64,000 nt of DNA from Mycobacterium sp. SMC-4. Its GTDB lineage: Bacteria; Actinomycetota; Actinomycetes; Mycobacteriales; Mycobacteriaceae. The DNA lies in NCBI RefSeq assembly GCF_025263265.1, contig NZ_CP079869.1, positions 1,178,001-1,242,000 on the forward strand, in the 5' to 3' direction. The notes below the pieces were generated by a model that was given only the letters and a program-made list of their open reading frames with translations, had not been told where the DNA came from and ran no database searches. Both the position numbers and the translations under genes were made by a program. Each line of letters starts with the position of its first letter. The first letter of the stretch is position 1. This document shows positions 53,950 to 62,852 of the stretch, one piece after another.

Positions 53950-55338
53950 CTACATCCGCGCGGAGGCCTCGGTGAGCACGGCGCGCAGCACGTCGTAGAT
54001 CGCGTCGAACTCCGCCTGCCCGCTGATCAGCGGCGGGGCCAGCTGCACCACCGGATCACCGCGGTCGTCGGCGCGGCAATACAGCCCGGCCTCCCACAGC
54101 GCCGGGGTCAGGAAGCCCCGCAGCAGCCGCTCGGACTCCTCGTCGTTGAACGTCTCCTTGGTGGCCTTGTCCTTGACCAGCTCGATGCCGTAGAAGAAGC
54201 CCTCCCCGCGCACATCGCCGACGATCGGCAGGTCGTAGAGCTTCTCCAGGGTCGCCCGGAACGCCGGCGCGTTCGCCTTGACGTGGTCGTTGAGCCCTTC
54301 GCGTTCGAAGATGTCGAGGTTGGCCAGCGCCACCGCCGCCGACACCGGGTGTCCGCCGAAGGTGTAGCCGTGGCCGAACACCGTGTGTCCGTCGTTGAAC
54401 GGCTCGAAGAGCCGGTCACTGGCGATCATCGCGCCGATCGGGGAGTAGCCCGAGGTCATGCCCTTGGCGCAGGTGATGATGTCGGGCACGTAGTTGAAAT
54501 CCTGACACGCGAACATCGACCCGATCCGGCCGTAGGCGCAGATGACCTCGTCGGAGACCATCAGCACGTCGTACTCGTCGCAGATCTCGCGGACCCGCTC
54601 GAAGTAGCCCGGCGGCGGCGGGAAACAGCCGCCGGCGTTCTGCACCGGCTCGAGGAAGACTGCGGCGACAGTGTCGGGACCCTCGAACTCGATGGCCTCG
54701 GCGATGCGGTCGGCGCAGTATCGTCCGAACACCTTTTCGTCGTGGGCGTAGGCGTCGGGCGCCCGGTAGAAGTTGGTGTTCGGGGCCCGGAAGCCGCCGG
54801 GAACCAGCGGCTCGAACGGCGCCTTGAACGCCGGGATGCCGGTGATCGACAGGGCGCCCTGCGGGGTCCCGTGATAGGCGATCGAGCGGGAGACCACCTT
54901 GTGCTTGCCGGGCTTGCCGGTCAGCTTGAAGTACTGCTTGGCCAGCTTCCACGCACTTTCGACGGCTTCACCGCCGCCGGTGGTGAAGAAGACCCGGTTG
55001 AGGTCGCCGGGCGCGTAGCCGGCCAGCCGCTCGGCCAGTTCGACCGCCGTCGGGGTGGCGTAGGACCACAGCGGGAAGAACGCCAGCTGTTCAGCCTGCT
55101 TGGCGGCCGCTTCGGCGAGTTCGCCGCGGCCGTGGCCGACCTGGACGACGAACAACCCGGACAGGCCGTCGATGTACTGACGCCCTTTGTCGTCATAGAT
55201 GTGCACGCCCTCGCCGCGGGTGATGATCGGCGGGGTGATGCCGGCGCCGTGGCGGGCGAAGTGTCCCCACAGGTGGCGGTTGGCTTTGGCCGACAAGCCC
55301 GACATCGCGGTCTCGGAGGTTTCGGAAATGATGGTCAT
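53950..55338 (-). CDS. class III PLP aminotransferase
   Basis: This 462-residue class III (omega) aminotransferase shows the PLP-site residues in TTGGGEAVESAWKLAKQY, the acidic DEVICAYGR segment and the Schiff-base lysine in CAKGMTSGYSP. The family uses putrescine, GABA, beta-alanine or similar amines with pyruvate or 2-oxoglutarate. It corresponds by position to Rv3329 of M. tuberculosis. Its ATG overlaps the stop of the Lrp-type regulator by four bases, and an aldehyde dehydrogenase diverges nearby, so amine degradation (amine to aldehyde to acid) is likely. Confidence 0.92.
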   Translation of the reverse strand: MTIISETSETAMSGLSAKANRHLWGHFARHGAGITPPIITRGEGVHIYDDKGRQYIDGLSGLFVVQVGHGRGELAEAAAKQAEQLAFFPLWSYATPTAVELAERLAGYAPGDLNRVFFTTGGGEAVESAWKLAKQYFKLTGKPGKHKVVSRSIAYHGTPQGALSITGIPAFKAPFEPLVPGGFRAPNTNFYRAPDAYAHDEKVFGRYCADRIAEAIEFEGPDTVAAVFLEPVQNAGGCFPPPPGYFERVREICDEYDVLMVSDEVICAYGRIGSMFACQDFNYVPDIITCAKGMTSGYSPIGAMIASDRLFEPFNDGHTVFGHGYTFGGHPVSAAVALANLDIFEREGLNDHVKANAPAFRATLEKLYDLPIVGDVRGEGFFYGIELVKDKATKETFNDEESERLLRGFLTPALWEAGLYCRADDRGDPVVQLAPPLISGQAEFDAIYDVLRAVLTEASARM

Positions 55339-55856
55339 CTAGTGCCCCAATTGTATTGCTGCTTGACAAGTTTCAGGTAAACCAGGGTTTCGGTGGATAT
55401 CACTCCCGGTAGGGCACGGATCTGGGTGTTCAACAGTTGCAGGAGGTGGTCGTCGTCCTCGCAGACCACTTCGGCGATGGCATCGAAGGATCCGGCCGTC
55501 AGCACGACGTAGTCGACGGCGTCGATCCCGGCCAGTTGTTCGGCGATTCTGGTGGTGTCACCGGTGCACTTGATGCCGATCATGGCCTGGCGGGCGAAGC
55601 CGAGCTGCATGGGATCGGTGACGGCGACGATCTGCATCACCCCGGCGTCGACCATGCGCTGCACCCGCTGGCGCACAGCGGCCTCGGACAGGCCGACGGC
55701 CTTACCGATACCGGCGTAGGAGCGCCGGCCGTCCTGCTGCAGTTTCTCGATGATCGCTTTGGACAGCTCGTCGAGGGGGAACGCGGCACCGGGTCGGGAG
55801 GTGTTCACACGGAACGACACCGGGCCGACGGCGTGCGGGACCCCGGGGTTGGCCAT
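55335..55856 (-). CDS. Lrp/AsnC-family regulator
   Basis: This 173-residue protein has an N-terminal helix-turn-helix (LDELSKAIIEKLQQDGRRSY, GIGKAVGLSEAAVRQRVQRM) and a C-terminal RAM/effector domain (IAEQLAGIDAVDYVVLTAGSFDAI, in parts). ATG 55856 fits the family with a short N-terminal extension. The gene is translationally coupled to the aminotransferase gene (ATGA overlap) and diverges from the aldehyde dehydrogenase gene at 55980. It probably senses an amine or amino acid and controls both units from the 123-base gap. Confidence 0.9.
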   Translation of the reverse strand: MANPGVPHAVGPVSFRVNTSRPGAAFPLDELSKAIIEKLQQDGRRSYAGIGKAVGLSEAAVRQRVQRMVDAGVMQIVAVTDPMQLGFARQAMIGIKCTGDTTRIAEQLAGIDAVDYVVLTAGSFDAIAEVVCEDDDHLLQLLNTQIRALPGVISTETLVYLKLVKQQYNWGTR

Positions 55857-55967
55857 GCCAGAGATTGTGCACGGAATCCGTCGTATAGGGCAACTGTCAC
55901 CATGAAATCGCTTGTACCGCGACGCTGAGGCTGCCGTAATGCGTAGCATTGCCGCCCACTGCCGTTA

Positions 55968-55973
55968 TAGCGT
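55968..55973 (+). promoter_or_regulatory. -10 box of aldehyde dehydrogenase gene, probable leaderless
   Basis: TAGCGT (in TTATAGCGT) ends six bases before ATG 55980. No separate ribosome-binding site lies in between except GGGG, so a leaderless start is possible. Confidence 0.4.
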
Positions 55974-55979
55974 GGGGCC

Positions 55980-57455
55980 ATGGGCATGGCAGGAAGCTGG
56001 ATCGACGGCGAGCCGGTGACGACCGCCGGCGCAACGCACACGGTGATCAACCCGGCCGATGGACAGGCCGTGGCGGAGTTCGCGCTGGCTCAACCCGCCG
56101 ACGTGGACCGGGCAGTGGCCTCGGCGCGGGCTGCGCTGCCGGACTGGGCCGGGGCGACGCCGGCGCAGCGCTCAGCCGTGCTGGCGAAGCTGGCCCGGCT
56201 GGCCGACGAGGCCACCGAGACGCTGGTGGCCGAGGAGGTCAGCCAGACCGGCAAGCCGGTGCGGCTGGCGACCGAGTTCGACGTGCCGGGCAGCGTCGAC
56301 AACATCGACTTCTTCGCCGGGGCGGCACGCCATCTGGAGGGCAAGGCGTCCGGTGAGTACTCACCCGATCACACCTCGTCGATCCGCCGCGAGGCTGTCG
56401 GGGTCGTCGCGACCATCACCCCGTGGAACTATCCGCTGCAAATGGCGGTGTGGAAAGTGTTGCCTGCGTTGGCTGCCGGGTGCGCCGTGGTGATCAAGCC
56501 GGCGGAGATCACCCCGCTGACGACGTTGACGCTGGCACGGCTGGCCACCGAGGCGGGGTTGCCGGCCGGGGTGCTCAACGTGGTGACCGGAGCCGGAGCC
56601 GACGTCGGCACCGCGCTGGCCGGTCATGCCGAGGTCGACATGGTGACGTTCACCGGGTCGACGCCGGTGGGGCGCAAGGTGATGACCGCCGCGGCCGCGC
56701 ACGGGCACCGCACCCAGCTCGAACTCGGCGGCAAGGCGCCGTTCGTGGTGTTCGACGACGCCGACCTCGACGCTGCCATCCAGGGCGCGGTCGCCGGTGC
56801 GCTGATCAACACCGGGCAGGACTGCACCGCGGCGACGCGCGCGATCGTCGCTGCTGATCTGTACGACGACTTCGTGGCGGGCGTGGCCGAGCTGTTCTCG
56901 AAAATCGTCGTCGGCGATCCGCAGGATCCGGACACCGACCTGGGTCCGCTGATCACCTCAGCGCACCGGTCGAAGGTGGCCGCCATGGTGTCGCGGGCGC
57001 CCGGCGAGGGTGGACGCATCGTGACCGGCGGCGTCGCACCGGACGGGCCGGGATCGTTCTACCGGCCGACGTTGATCGCTGATGTGGCGGAATCCTCGGA
57101 GGTATGGCGCGACGAGATCTTCGGCCCGGTGCTGACGGTGCGTTCGTTCACCGACGACGACGATGCGCTGCGGCAAGCCAACGACACCGCGTACGGGCTG
57201 GCGGCCTCAGCCTGGACCCGCGATGTCTATCGCGCGCAACGGGCCTCGCGCGAGATCCACGCCGGGTGTGTGTGGATCAACGACCACATCCCGATCATCT
57301 CCGAGATGCCGCACGGTGGTTTCGGCGCCTCCGGGTTCGGCAAGGATATGAGCCAGTACTCGCTTGAGGAGTACCTGTCGATCAAGCATGTGATGAGCGA
57401 CATCACCGGCGTAGCTGAGAAAGACTGGCACCGAACAGTATTCGCCAAGCGCTGA
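55980..57455 (+). CDS. aldehyde dehydrogenase (gamma-aminobutyraldehyde type)
   Basis: This 491-residue NAD-dependent aldehyde dehydrogenase has TPWNYPLQMAVWK, FTGSTPVGRKV, the catalytic Glu in LELGGKAP and the nucleophile in GQDCTAATR. The Gly-Gln-Asp-Cys context and overall sequence are typical of gamma-aminobutyraldehyde or betaine-aldehyde dehydrogenases. With the divergent aminotransferase and Lrp regulator and the nearby amino-acid permease it fits a putrescine/GABA degradation route. ATG 55980 or 55986 are both possible starts. A hairpin element follows at 57456-57524. Confidence 0.93.
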   Translation: MGMAGSWIDGEPVTTAGATHTVINPADGQAVAEFALAQPADVDRAVASARAALPDWAGATPAQRSAVLAKLARLADEATETLVAEEVSQTGKPVRLATEFDVPGSVDNIDFFAGAARHLEGKASGEYSPDHTSSIRREAVGVVATITPWNYPLQMAVWKVLPALAAGCAVVIKPAEITPLTTLTLARLATEAGLPAGVLNVVTGAGADVGTALAGHAEVDMVTFTGSTPVGRKVMTAAAAHGHRTQLELGGKAPFVVFDDADLDAAIQGAVAGALINTGQDCTAATRAIVAADLYDDFVAGVAELFSKIVVGDPQDPDTDLGPLITSAHRSKVAAMVSRAPGEGGRIVTGGVAPDGPGSFYRPTLIADVAESSEVWRDEIFGPVLTVRSFTDDDDALRQANDTAYGLAASAWTRDVYRAQRASREIHAGCVWINDHIPIISEMPHGGFGASGFGKDMSQYSLEEYLSIKHVMSDITGVAEKDWHRTVFAKR

Positions 57456-57524
57456 CGGCCGCGAAAGTGCACTCAGCGTAGCTGAGGCGCCCGCGGCGCT
57501 ACCGCACAGGCACTTTCGCGACCG
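57456..57524. terminator. intergenic hairpin element (CGCGAAAGTGC ends)
   Basis: Perfect 11-base arms CGCGAAAGTGC (57460-57470) and GCACTTTCGCG (57510-57520), extended by CGG/CCG outside, enclose a GC-rich loop. The ends match those of the 66-bp repeats at 42741 and 43731 (CGCGAAAGTG), although the interior differs. It sits between two convergent genes and may be a two-way terminator of a repeat family. Confidence 0.6.
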
Positions 57525-57544
57525 CGGACGCGCAACGCAGCGCG

Positions 57545-58405
57545 TCACTCCGCGCGCGGCACCACGATCACCGGCACGTCCACCCCGGCCAGGATGCGCG
57601 CCGCGGTCGAGCCGAGGAAGACCCGGCGCGGCGCGGCGAACCGGCTGGATCCCACGACCAGCAGATCGCCGTCCTCCCAGTTCAGCTTCTTCAGCGCCGA
57701 TTCCAGCGTCATACCGTCGGCCACCAGCGAGCTGATGTCCGGCGACTCGGGTACCGCGCGGGCAGCCAGCGCCAGGTTCTCCAGCGCGGCCTCGCGCTGC
57801 ATTGCGCGCACCTCGCGCGCGCTGTCGGCCTCGGCCAGATTCTCCGCCGACACCAGCGACAGCATTCGGATCCGCAACTCGCCGGCCGAGGCCAGTGTGA
57901 TCGCAAAAGGCAGTGGGTTGTCGTCGCCGGGCCGGGTGGGCACCGCGGCGGTCACTTCCAGGAATCGGTCGTCGGGGTCCTCGGCGTAGCCGCGCGGCGC
58001 CAGCGCGACCGGGATCGGCGAGGTGTGCAGCAGCGCGCTGGTCACCGGCCCAATGGTGTGCCGGCCGAAGAAGCCGTCGCGCGCCCCGCCCACGACGATC
58101 AGGTCCGACGAGTGCTCCACAGCGAAGTCGATCAGCGCCTGCGCCGACGATTCGGCGACCGTGACCGTCGACCGGGCGTCGACGCCACCGGCCTTCAGCG
58201 CCGAAATCGCTTGTGCCACCCATTGTTCGCCGTGTTCGACGAGTATCTGCTGGTACTTCAGCCGCCCGGGGTGGCCGTCGGGCAATTCCTCCCGCACCAC
58301 CAGCAGCACATCGACCGACGCGTCGAAGGTTTGCGCCAGTGCGGTGGCCAGGGCGACACCGTCGTCGCCGGTCGGAGTCGCCAGGTAGCCCACGGTCAGA
58401 TGCAT
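57545..58405 (-). CDS. tandem universal stress protein
   Basis: This 286-residue protein has two UspA-like domains. The first (1-140) ends in VVGGARDGFFGRHTIGPVTSALLH and the second in VVGSSRFAAPRRVFLGSTAARIL (each shown for its nucleotide-binding G-x2-G-x9-G(S/T) type motif). Both motifs look intact, so ATP binding is plausible. Tandem Usp proteins are common in mycobacteria. Its ATG lies 13 bases after the stop of the APC permease gene, so the two form an operon. Next to an amine-uptake system it may monitor energy or transport. Confidence 0.87.
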   Translation of the reverse strand: MHLTVGYLATPTGDDGVALATALAQTFDASVDVLLVVREELPDGHPGRLKYQQILVEHGEQWVAQAISALKAGGVDARSTVTVAESSAQALIDFAVEHSSDLIVVGGARDGFFGRHTIGPVTSALLHTSPIPVALAPRGYAEDPDDRFLEVTAAVPTRPGDDNPLPFAITLASAGELRIRMLSLVSAENLAEADSAREVRAMQREAALENLALAARAVPESPDISSLVADGMTLESALKKLNWEDGDLLVVGSSRFAAPRRVFLGSTAARILAGVDVPVIVVPRAE

Positions 58406-58418
58406 GGACTTCTCACTC

Positions 58419-59927
58419 TCAGTAGGTGTCGGGAACCTTGACTTCGGTGTCGGCGTTCAAGGTCTCGCCGCGGAAGAACCTCTTGGTACCGAACGCGAAG
58501 CACGCCAGCATCAGCGGGATGCCCAGCACCAGCATCCCGACCCCGAGTACGAACACTCCGCCCACCGGGCCGAAGGCGGTGAACCCGTAGTCGGGCTTGA
58601 TCATGTCGTAGGCGCTCTGGAAGAACGCCCATGTCATGGCCAGCGCGCCCAGCAGCGGCAGGATGCCGCGGAAGAACAGGTTGCGCGCCGACTGCCGCAA
58701 CGACTTGCGGAAGTACCACACGCAGGCATACGCGGTGATGCCGTAGTAGAACGCGACCGCCAGACCCAGCGAGGCCACCGAGTCGGCCAGCGCGTTCTCC
58801 GACAGCAGGGTCAGCAGCAGATAGAAGAACAACGCCGAGAGCCCCATCACGATGGTGCCGAAAGCCGGTGTCATGTAGCGCGGGTGCACGGAGGCGAAAC
58901 GTTTCGGTAGCGCCTCGTACACCGCCATCGACAGGGTGCCGCGGGCGGTGGGCAGGATGGTGGTCTGCGTCGAGGACAACGCCGACACCGATACGGTCAG
59001 CAGCAGGGCCGACGCGGCGATCGACCCGCCCACCGGGCCGCCGAGCACGGTCAGCACGTCGTCGGTGTTGTTCGGGTTGTTCAGGCCGATGCCGACATAG
59101 CTGAATCCGGCGAAGGACTGGATCGCGAAAGCCACCAACACGTAGGTGCACACCAGGATGACGGTGGTGACCAGCGCCGCGATTCCGGGTGTGCGGCCGG
59201 GGTCCTTGGTTTCTTCGCCTACGGCCAGACACGCGTCCCAGCCCCAGTAGATGAAGATGCACAGGATGATCGCCGCGGCGATCGACGAGGCATCCAACCC
59301 GCCGGGCCACAGCCACGACAGCTGCGGCATGATCGCTTGTGCGCCTGCGGTTCCCGAGTAGACCCGCACCAGCGCGATGACGCTGACCACGATCAGCACG
59401 CCGAACTGGATGGCGATCAGCACGTTCTGCATGCGCTCGCTGATCACGATGCCGCGGGCCGAGACGATCATCATCGCCAGGATGAAGAAGCAGCCGAGCC
59501 CGACCTTGGCGAACACGTTCTCGGCCAGTCCGGTCAACCCGAGGAAGTTCAGCAGATAGATCGCGGCGATCTCGGCGACATTGGCCAGCACGATGATCGC
59601 CGACACCGCCAGGCCCCAGCCGCCGATCCAGCCGATCCACGGCCCGAACGCCTTGGTGGCCCAGGTGAACGTGGTCCCGCAGTCCGGGGTGTCCTGGGAG
59701 AGCTCCTTGTAGGCGAACGCGACGAGCAGCATCGGGATGAACGCCAGCACGAACATGGCCGGGGCCTTGTCGCCCACAGCGAGTACGACGTAACCCAACG
59801 TCGCCGCCAGGCTGTAGGCGGGTGCGACCGCCGCCAGGCCGATGACGACGTTTCCGACCAGCCCCAGCGCGCCGGCCTGCAAACCCTTGCCGCCAACCTG
59901 TGGCAGTGTCGGTTCGGTAATTGCCAT
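58419..59927 (-). CDS. APC-family amino acid/polyamine permease
   Basis: This 502-residue secondary transporter has about 12-14 membrane helices. The APC signature region near the N-terminus (GLAAVAPAYSLAATLGYVV) and TPDCGTTFTWATKAFGP are conserved, as is the EETKDPGRTPG loop. The substrate is probably an amino acid or polyamine; the neighbouring aldehyde dehydrogenase and aminotransferase suggest putrescine or GABA. It is co-directional with the Usp gene, 13 bases apart. Its start faces the carotenoid operon across a 292-base gap. Confidence 0.9.
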   Translation of the reverse strand: MAITEPTLPQVGGKGLQAGALGLVGNVVIGLAAVAPAYSLAATLGYVVLAVGDKAPAMFVLAFIPMLLVAFAYKELSQDTPDCGTTFTWATKAFGPWIGWIGGWGLAVSAIIVLANVAEIAAIYLLNFLGLTGLAENVFAKVGLGCFFILAMMIVSARGIVISERMQNVLIAIQFGVLIVVSVIALVRVYSGTAGAQAIMPQLSWLWPGGLDASSIAAAIILCIFIYWGWDACLAVGEETKDPGRTPGIAALVTTVILVCTYVLVAFAIQSFAGFSYVGIGLNNPNNTDDVLTVLGGPVGGSIAASALLLTVSVSALSSTQTTILPTARGTLSMAVYEALPKRFASVHPRYMTPAFGTIVMGLSALFFYLLLTLLSENALADSVASLGLAVAFYYGITAYACVWYFRKSLRQSARNLFFRGILPLLGALAMTWAFFQSAYDMIKPDYGFTAFGPVGGVFVLGVGMLVLGIPLMLACFAFGTKRFFRGETLNADTEVKVPDTY

Positions 59928-60219
59928 CAGCGCAATATACGGCTCGGTTGCGGGTAGCGCTCCTGGTCGACGGAAAATACTTGCGCACTACGAACTTTGC
60001 TGTCTCCGGTTCTGCCCGCACCGGGTGACTTCGTCGTGCAAAATCGTCAGAAGTGGGTACAAGCGTCCTATGGCGCGCTCGGCAGAGCGGCGCTGTCTCG
60101 GAGACGGTCGGGGAAGTTCTCGCAGAAGCTGTCTGAATTCCGACCCATCCGGGGTGCCGACCGCTCCGAATGCTCCGCAGGAACAGGTTCTGCCTACGAG
60201 CGGCGCGACCAGAAGGAGC
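59928..60219. other. 292-base divergent gap between permease and crt operon
   Basis: This gap holds the upstream regions of the permease gene (minus) and the carotenoid operon (plus). An open frame crosses it in phase with crtE but has no credible protein character. AT-richer spots lie at about 59970-60000. I see no clear consensus promoter, operator or RNA structure; a GGGTAC at about 60055 recalls SigF-type -10 boxes, but no matching -35 is evident. Confidence 0.4.
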
Positions 60220-61347
60220 ATGCCCTTGAACAGCGGTGAGCGATCCCGGGCGACCGTGGCGGCCCCGAACCGGTGGCGGGCCGGCGCCGCCGAACTGGCG
60301 GTCTGGCGTGACGACGTGCGTGCCGCGGTGCGTGCCCATCTGGTCGATTTCGTCCACCGTGAATGTCTCGAACGGCTCGGCGATGCGCATGTCGACGTAT
60401 CTCCGGCGCTGCTGCGTGACTTTGTCGAAGGCGGCAAGTATGTGCGGTCGACCTATATGTATCTGGGATGGCTGTGCGGCGCCGCCGAGGACGACGCCGC
60501 GCTGCGCGCCGCGGCGAGCTTGGAACTGTTGCACGCGTTCGCGTTGATCCAGGACGACGTGATGGATGCGTCGACCCTGCGGCGGGCGCGGCCTGCCGCG
60601 CACGTGGTGTTCGCGCGCTGGCACCGCGAGCACGCGCTCGGCGGCTCTGCCGAGCGCTTCGGCGAGTCCGCGGCCATCCTGCTCGGTGACCTGTGCCTGG
60701 TGTGGGCTGAGCAGATGCTGCGTGACAGCGGGGTCGACCGCGACGCACTGACCCGGGTCTGGCCGCGCTACGACGACATGCGTGTCGAACTGGCCGTCGG
60801 ACAGTTCTCCGACCTGGTCAACAGCTCGCACGCGTTCCCGACCCTCGACGAGGTCCTCGACGTGCTGCGGCGCAAGTCGGGCAACTACACCGTGCGCCGC
60901 CCGCTGGAGATCGGCGCGGCGATGGCCGACTGCGACCCCGAGGTGATCCTGGCGCTGTCCGGGTACGGCGCTGCCATCGGTGAAGCGTTCCAGCTGCGCG
61001 ACGACGTGCTCGGGGTGTTCGGCAGCCCGTCGTTGACCGGTAAGTCGGCAGGTACCGATATGGAGGCCGGGAAGGCGACCAGCGTCATCGTCGCCGCCTA
61101 CGAACTGGCCGGTCCCGGTCTGCGCGGTCAACTCGCCGACCTGATGAGCGCCTCGGAACTCGACGCCGCCGCCATCGAACGGTGGCGTTCGCTGATCGTG
61201 GCCAGCGGCGCCGTGCAGTGGATCGAGGAACGCATCGGCGAACGGCATCGGCTGGCCATGGACTACCTCGACCGGGCCGACATCCCCGATCTTCCCCGCC
61301 TCGCACTGGCCGAGATGGCCGTCGCCTGCACCCAGCGGGCGGCATGA
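60220..61347 (+). CDS. crtE: polyprenyl (geranylgeranyl) diphosphate synthase
   Basis: This 375-residue trans-prenyl synthase shows the first aspartate motif DDVMD (in LIQDDVMD) and the second DDVLG (QLRDDVLGVFG), with a GGKYVRSTYMY substrate region. As the first gene of a carotenoid operon it most likely makes geranylgeranyl diphosphate; mycobacterial names include idsA1. The start is uncertain: ATG 60220 lies only one base after AAGGAG, whereas TTG 60226 has ideal spacing of seven. It overlaps crtI by four bases (ATGA). Confidence 0.9.
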   Translation: MPLNSGERSRATVAAPNRWRAGAAELAVWRDDVRAAVRAHLVDFVHRECLERLGDAHVDVSPALLRDFVEGGKYVRSTYMYLGWLCGAAEDDAALRAAASLELLHAFALIQDDVMDASTLRRARPAAHVVFARWHREHALGGSAERFGESAAILLGDLCLVWAEQMLRDSGVDRDALTRVWPRYDDMRVELAVGQFSDLVNSSHAFPTLDEVLDVLRRKSGNYTVRRPLEIGAAMADCDPEVILALSGYGAAIGEAFQLRDDVLGVFGSPSLTGKSAGTDMEAGKATSVIVAAYELAGPGLRGQLADLMSASELDAAAIERWRSLIVASGAVQWIEERIGERHRLAMDYLDRADIPDLPRLALAEMAVACTQRAA

Positions 61348-62852
61348 TGCGCACCGTCGCTGGAAAGACCGACCGCATCGTCGTCGTGGGAGCCGGACTG
61401 TCCGGGCTGTCGGCGGCCATGCAGCTGGCCGGGCGCGGTCGCGCGGTCACGGTGCTCGAACGCGGCAGTCATCCTGGCGGGCGGGTGGGCCGCGCCGACA
61501 TCAACGGTTACCGCATCGACACCGGCCCCACCGTGCTGACCATGCCCGACATCATCGACGACGCGTTTGCCGCCGTCGGTGCCTCGCTCGCAGATTTCCT
61601 TGCACTGCAACAGGTTCACCCCGCCTATCGGGCCAAGTTCGCCGACGGCAGCGAGTTGGCGGTTCACACCGAAGCCGCCGCGATGGCTTCGGAGATCGAG
61701 CGGTTCGCCGGTCGCGGCGAGGCCGACGGCTACCTGAAGCTGCGCGATTGGCTGACCAAGCTGTACCGCACCGAGTTCGACGGCTTCATCGCCAACAACT
61801 TCGACTCGCCGCTGTCGCTGCTGACCCCGCAGCTGGCCCGGCTGGTGGCGTTGGGTGCGTTCCGCCGGTGGGAGCCGGTGGTGCGGCGGTTCCTGCACGA
61901 CGAGCGGTTACTGCGGGTGTTCACTTTTCAGGCGCTCTATGCCGGGGTGCCGCCGCAGAGCGCGCTGGCGGTGTATGCGGTGATCGCCTACATGGACACA
62001 GTGGCCGGGGTGTACTTCCCCGATGGTGGCATGCGGGCGCTGCCCGACGCGATGGCCGCCGCGGCCACGCGCGCAGGAGTCGAATTCGTCTACGACGCAA
62101 AGGTTTCCGAACTCGAATTCAGTGGACCGCGGGCCACCGCGGTACGGACCGCCGACGGCCGACGCTACGCCGCGGACGCGGTGCTGCTGACCACCGAACT
62201 GCCCGACACCTACCGGCTGCTGCGCCGCACGCCGCGACGTCCGCTCAAGCTGCGCGCCGCCCCGTCGGCGGTCGTGGCCCACGTGGGCTGTGCTGCGGTG
62301 GGGGAGCAGGCCGGTCACCACACCATCCTGTTCGGCGATGCGTGGCGCGACACCTTCCGCGACATCATCGACGACGGTCGGGTGATGCGTGATCCGTCGC
62401 TGCTGGTCACCCGTCCCACCGCCGGGGACCAGTCGCTGGCGCCGGCCGGCCGCGACCTGCTCTATGTGCTGGCCCCGGCGCCCAACACCGAGGTCGGCAC
62501 CGTGGACTGGGATTCGTCGGGCCCGGAGTACACCGAGCAGATGCTGCACGCGGTGCGCACCCGCATGCCCGGTGTCGGCGACGATGCCGAGATCCTGCAG
62601 GTGGTGACGCCGTCGGACTGGGGGCGTCAGGGGATGGCAGCCGGCAGTCCGTTTGCGTTGGCGCACACCTTTTCTCAGACCGGTCCGTTCCGTCCCGCCA
62701 ACACCGTGCGCGGTGTCGACAACGTCGTGCTGGCGGGGTCCTCGACTGTTCCCGGTGTCGGAGTTCCGACCGCGATCCTGTCCGGCCGGCTGGCCGCCGA
62801 CCGGATCACCGGGATCACCGCTGTCCGTTCCACCACGGAGGTCCACCGCTGA
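61344..62852 (+). CDS. crtI: phytoene desaturase
   Basis: This 502-residue FAD enzyme introduces double bases into phytoene to yield lycopene-type carotenoids. The dinucleotide motif VVVGAGLSGLSAA is at the N-terminus, followed by GSHPGGRVG, TGPTVLTMPD and the CrtI-type C-terminal signature PGVGVPTAILSGRLAADRI. ATG 61344 overlaps the crtE stop; a second ATG follows at 61347. The stop overlaps the crtB start by one base (TGATG). Carotenoids give yellow pigmentation and photoprotection. Confidence 0.95.
   Translation: MMRTVAGKTDRIVVVGAGLSGLSAAMQLAGRGRAVTVLERGSHPGGRVGRADINGYRIDTGPTVLTMPDIIDDAFAAVGASLADFLALQQVHPAYRAKFADGSELAVHTEAAAMASEIERFAGRGEADGYLKLRDWLTKLYRTEFDGFIANNFDSPLSLLTPQLARLVALGAFRRWEPVVRRFLHDERLLRVFTFQALYAGVPPQSALAVYAVIAYMDTVAGVYFPDGGMRALPDAMAAAATRAGVEFVYDAKVSELEFSGPRATAVRTADGRRYAADAVLLTTELPDTYRLLRRTPRRPLKLRAAPSAVVAHVGCAAVGEQAGHHTILFGDAWRDTFRDIIDDGRVMRDPSLLVTRPTAGDQSLAPAGRDLLYVLAPAPNTEVGTVDWDSSGPEYTEQMLHAVRTRMPGVGDDAEILQVVTPSDWGRQGMAAGSPFALAHTFSQTGPFRPANTVRGVDNVVLAGSSTVPGVGVPTAILSGRLAADRITGITAVRSTTEVHR

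Noticed and set aside
58396..61248. Very long minus-strand open frame of about 950 codons
   Set aside because: It runs antisense through crtE and across the permease gene in another frame; its predicted protein is Arg/His/Gly-rich low-complexity, a product of high GC codon bias.
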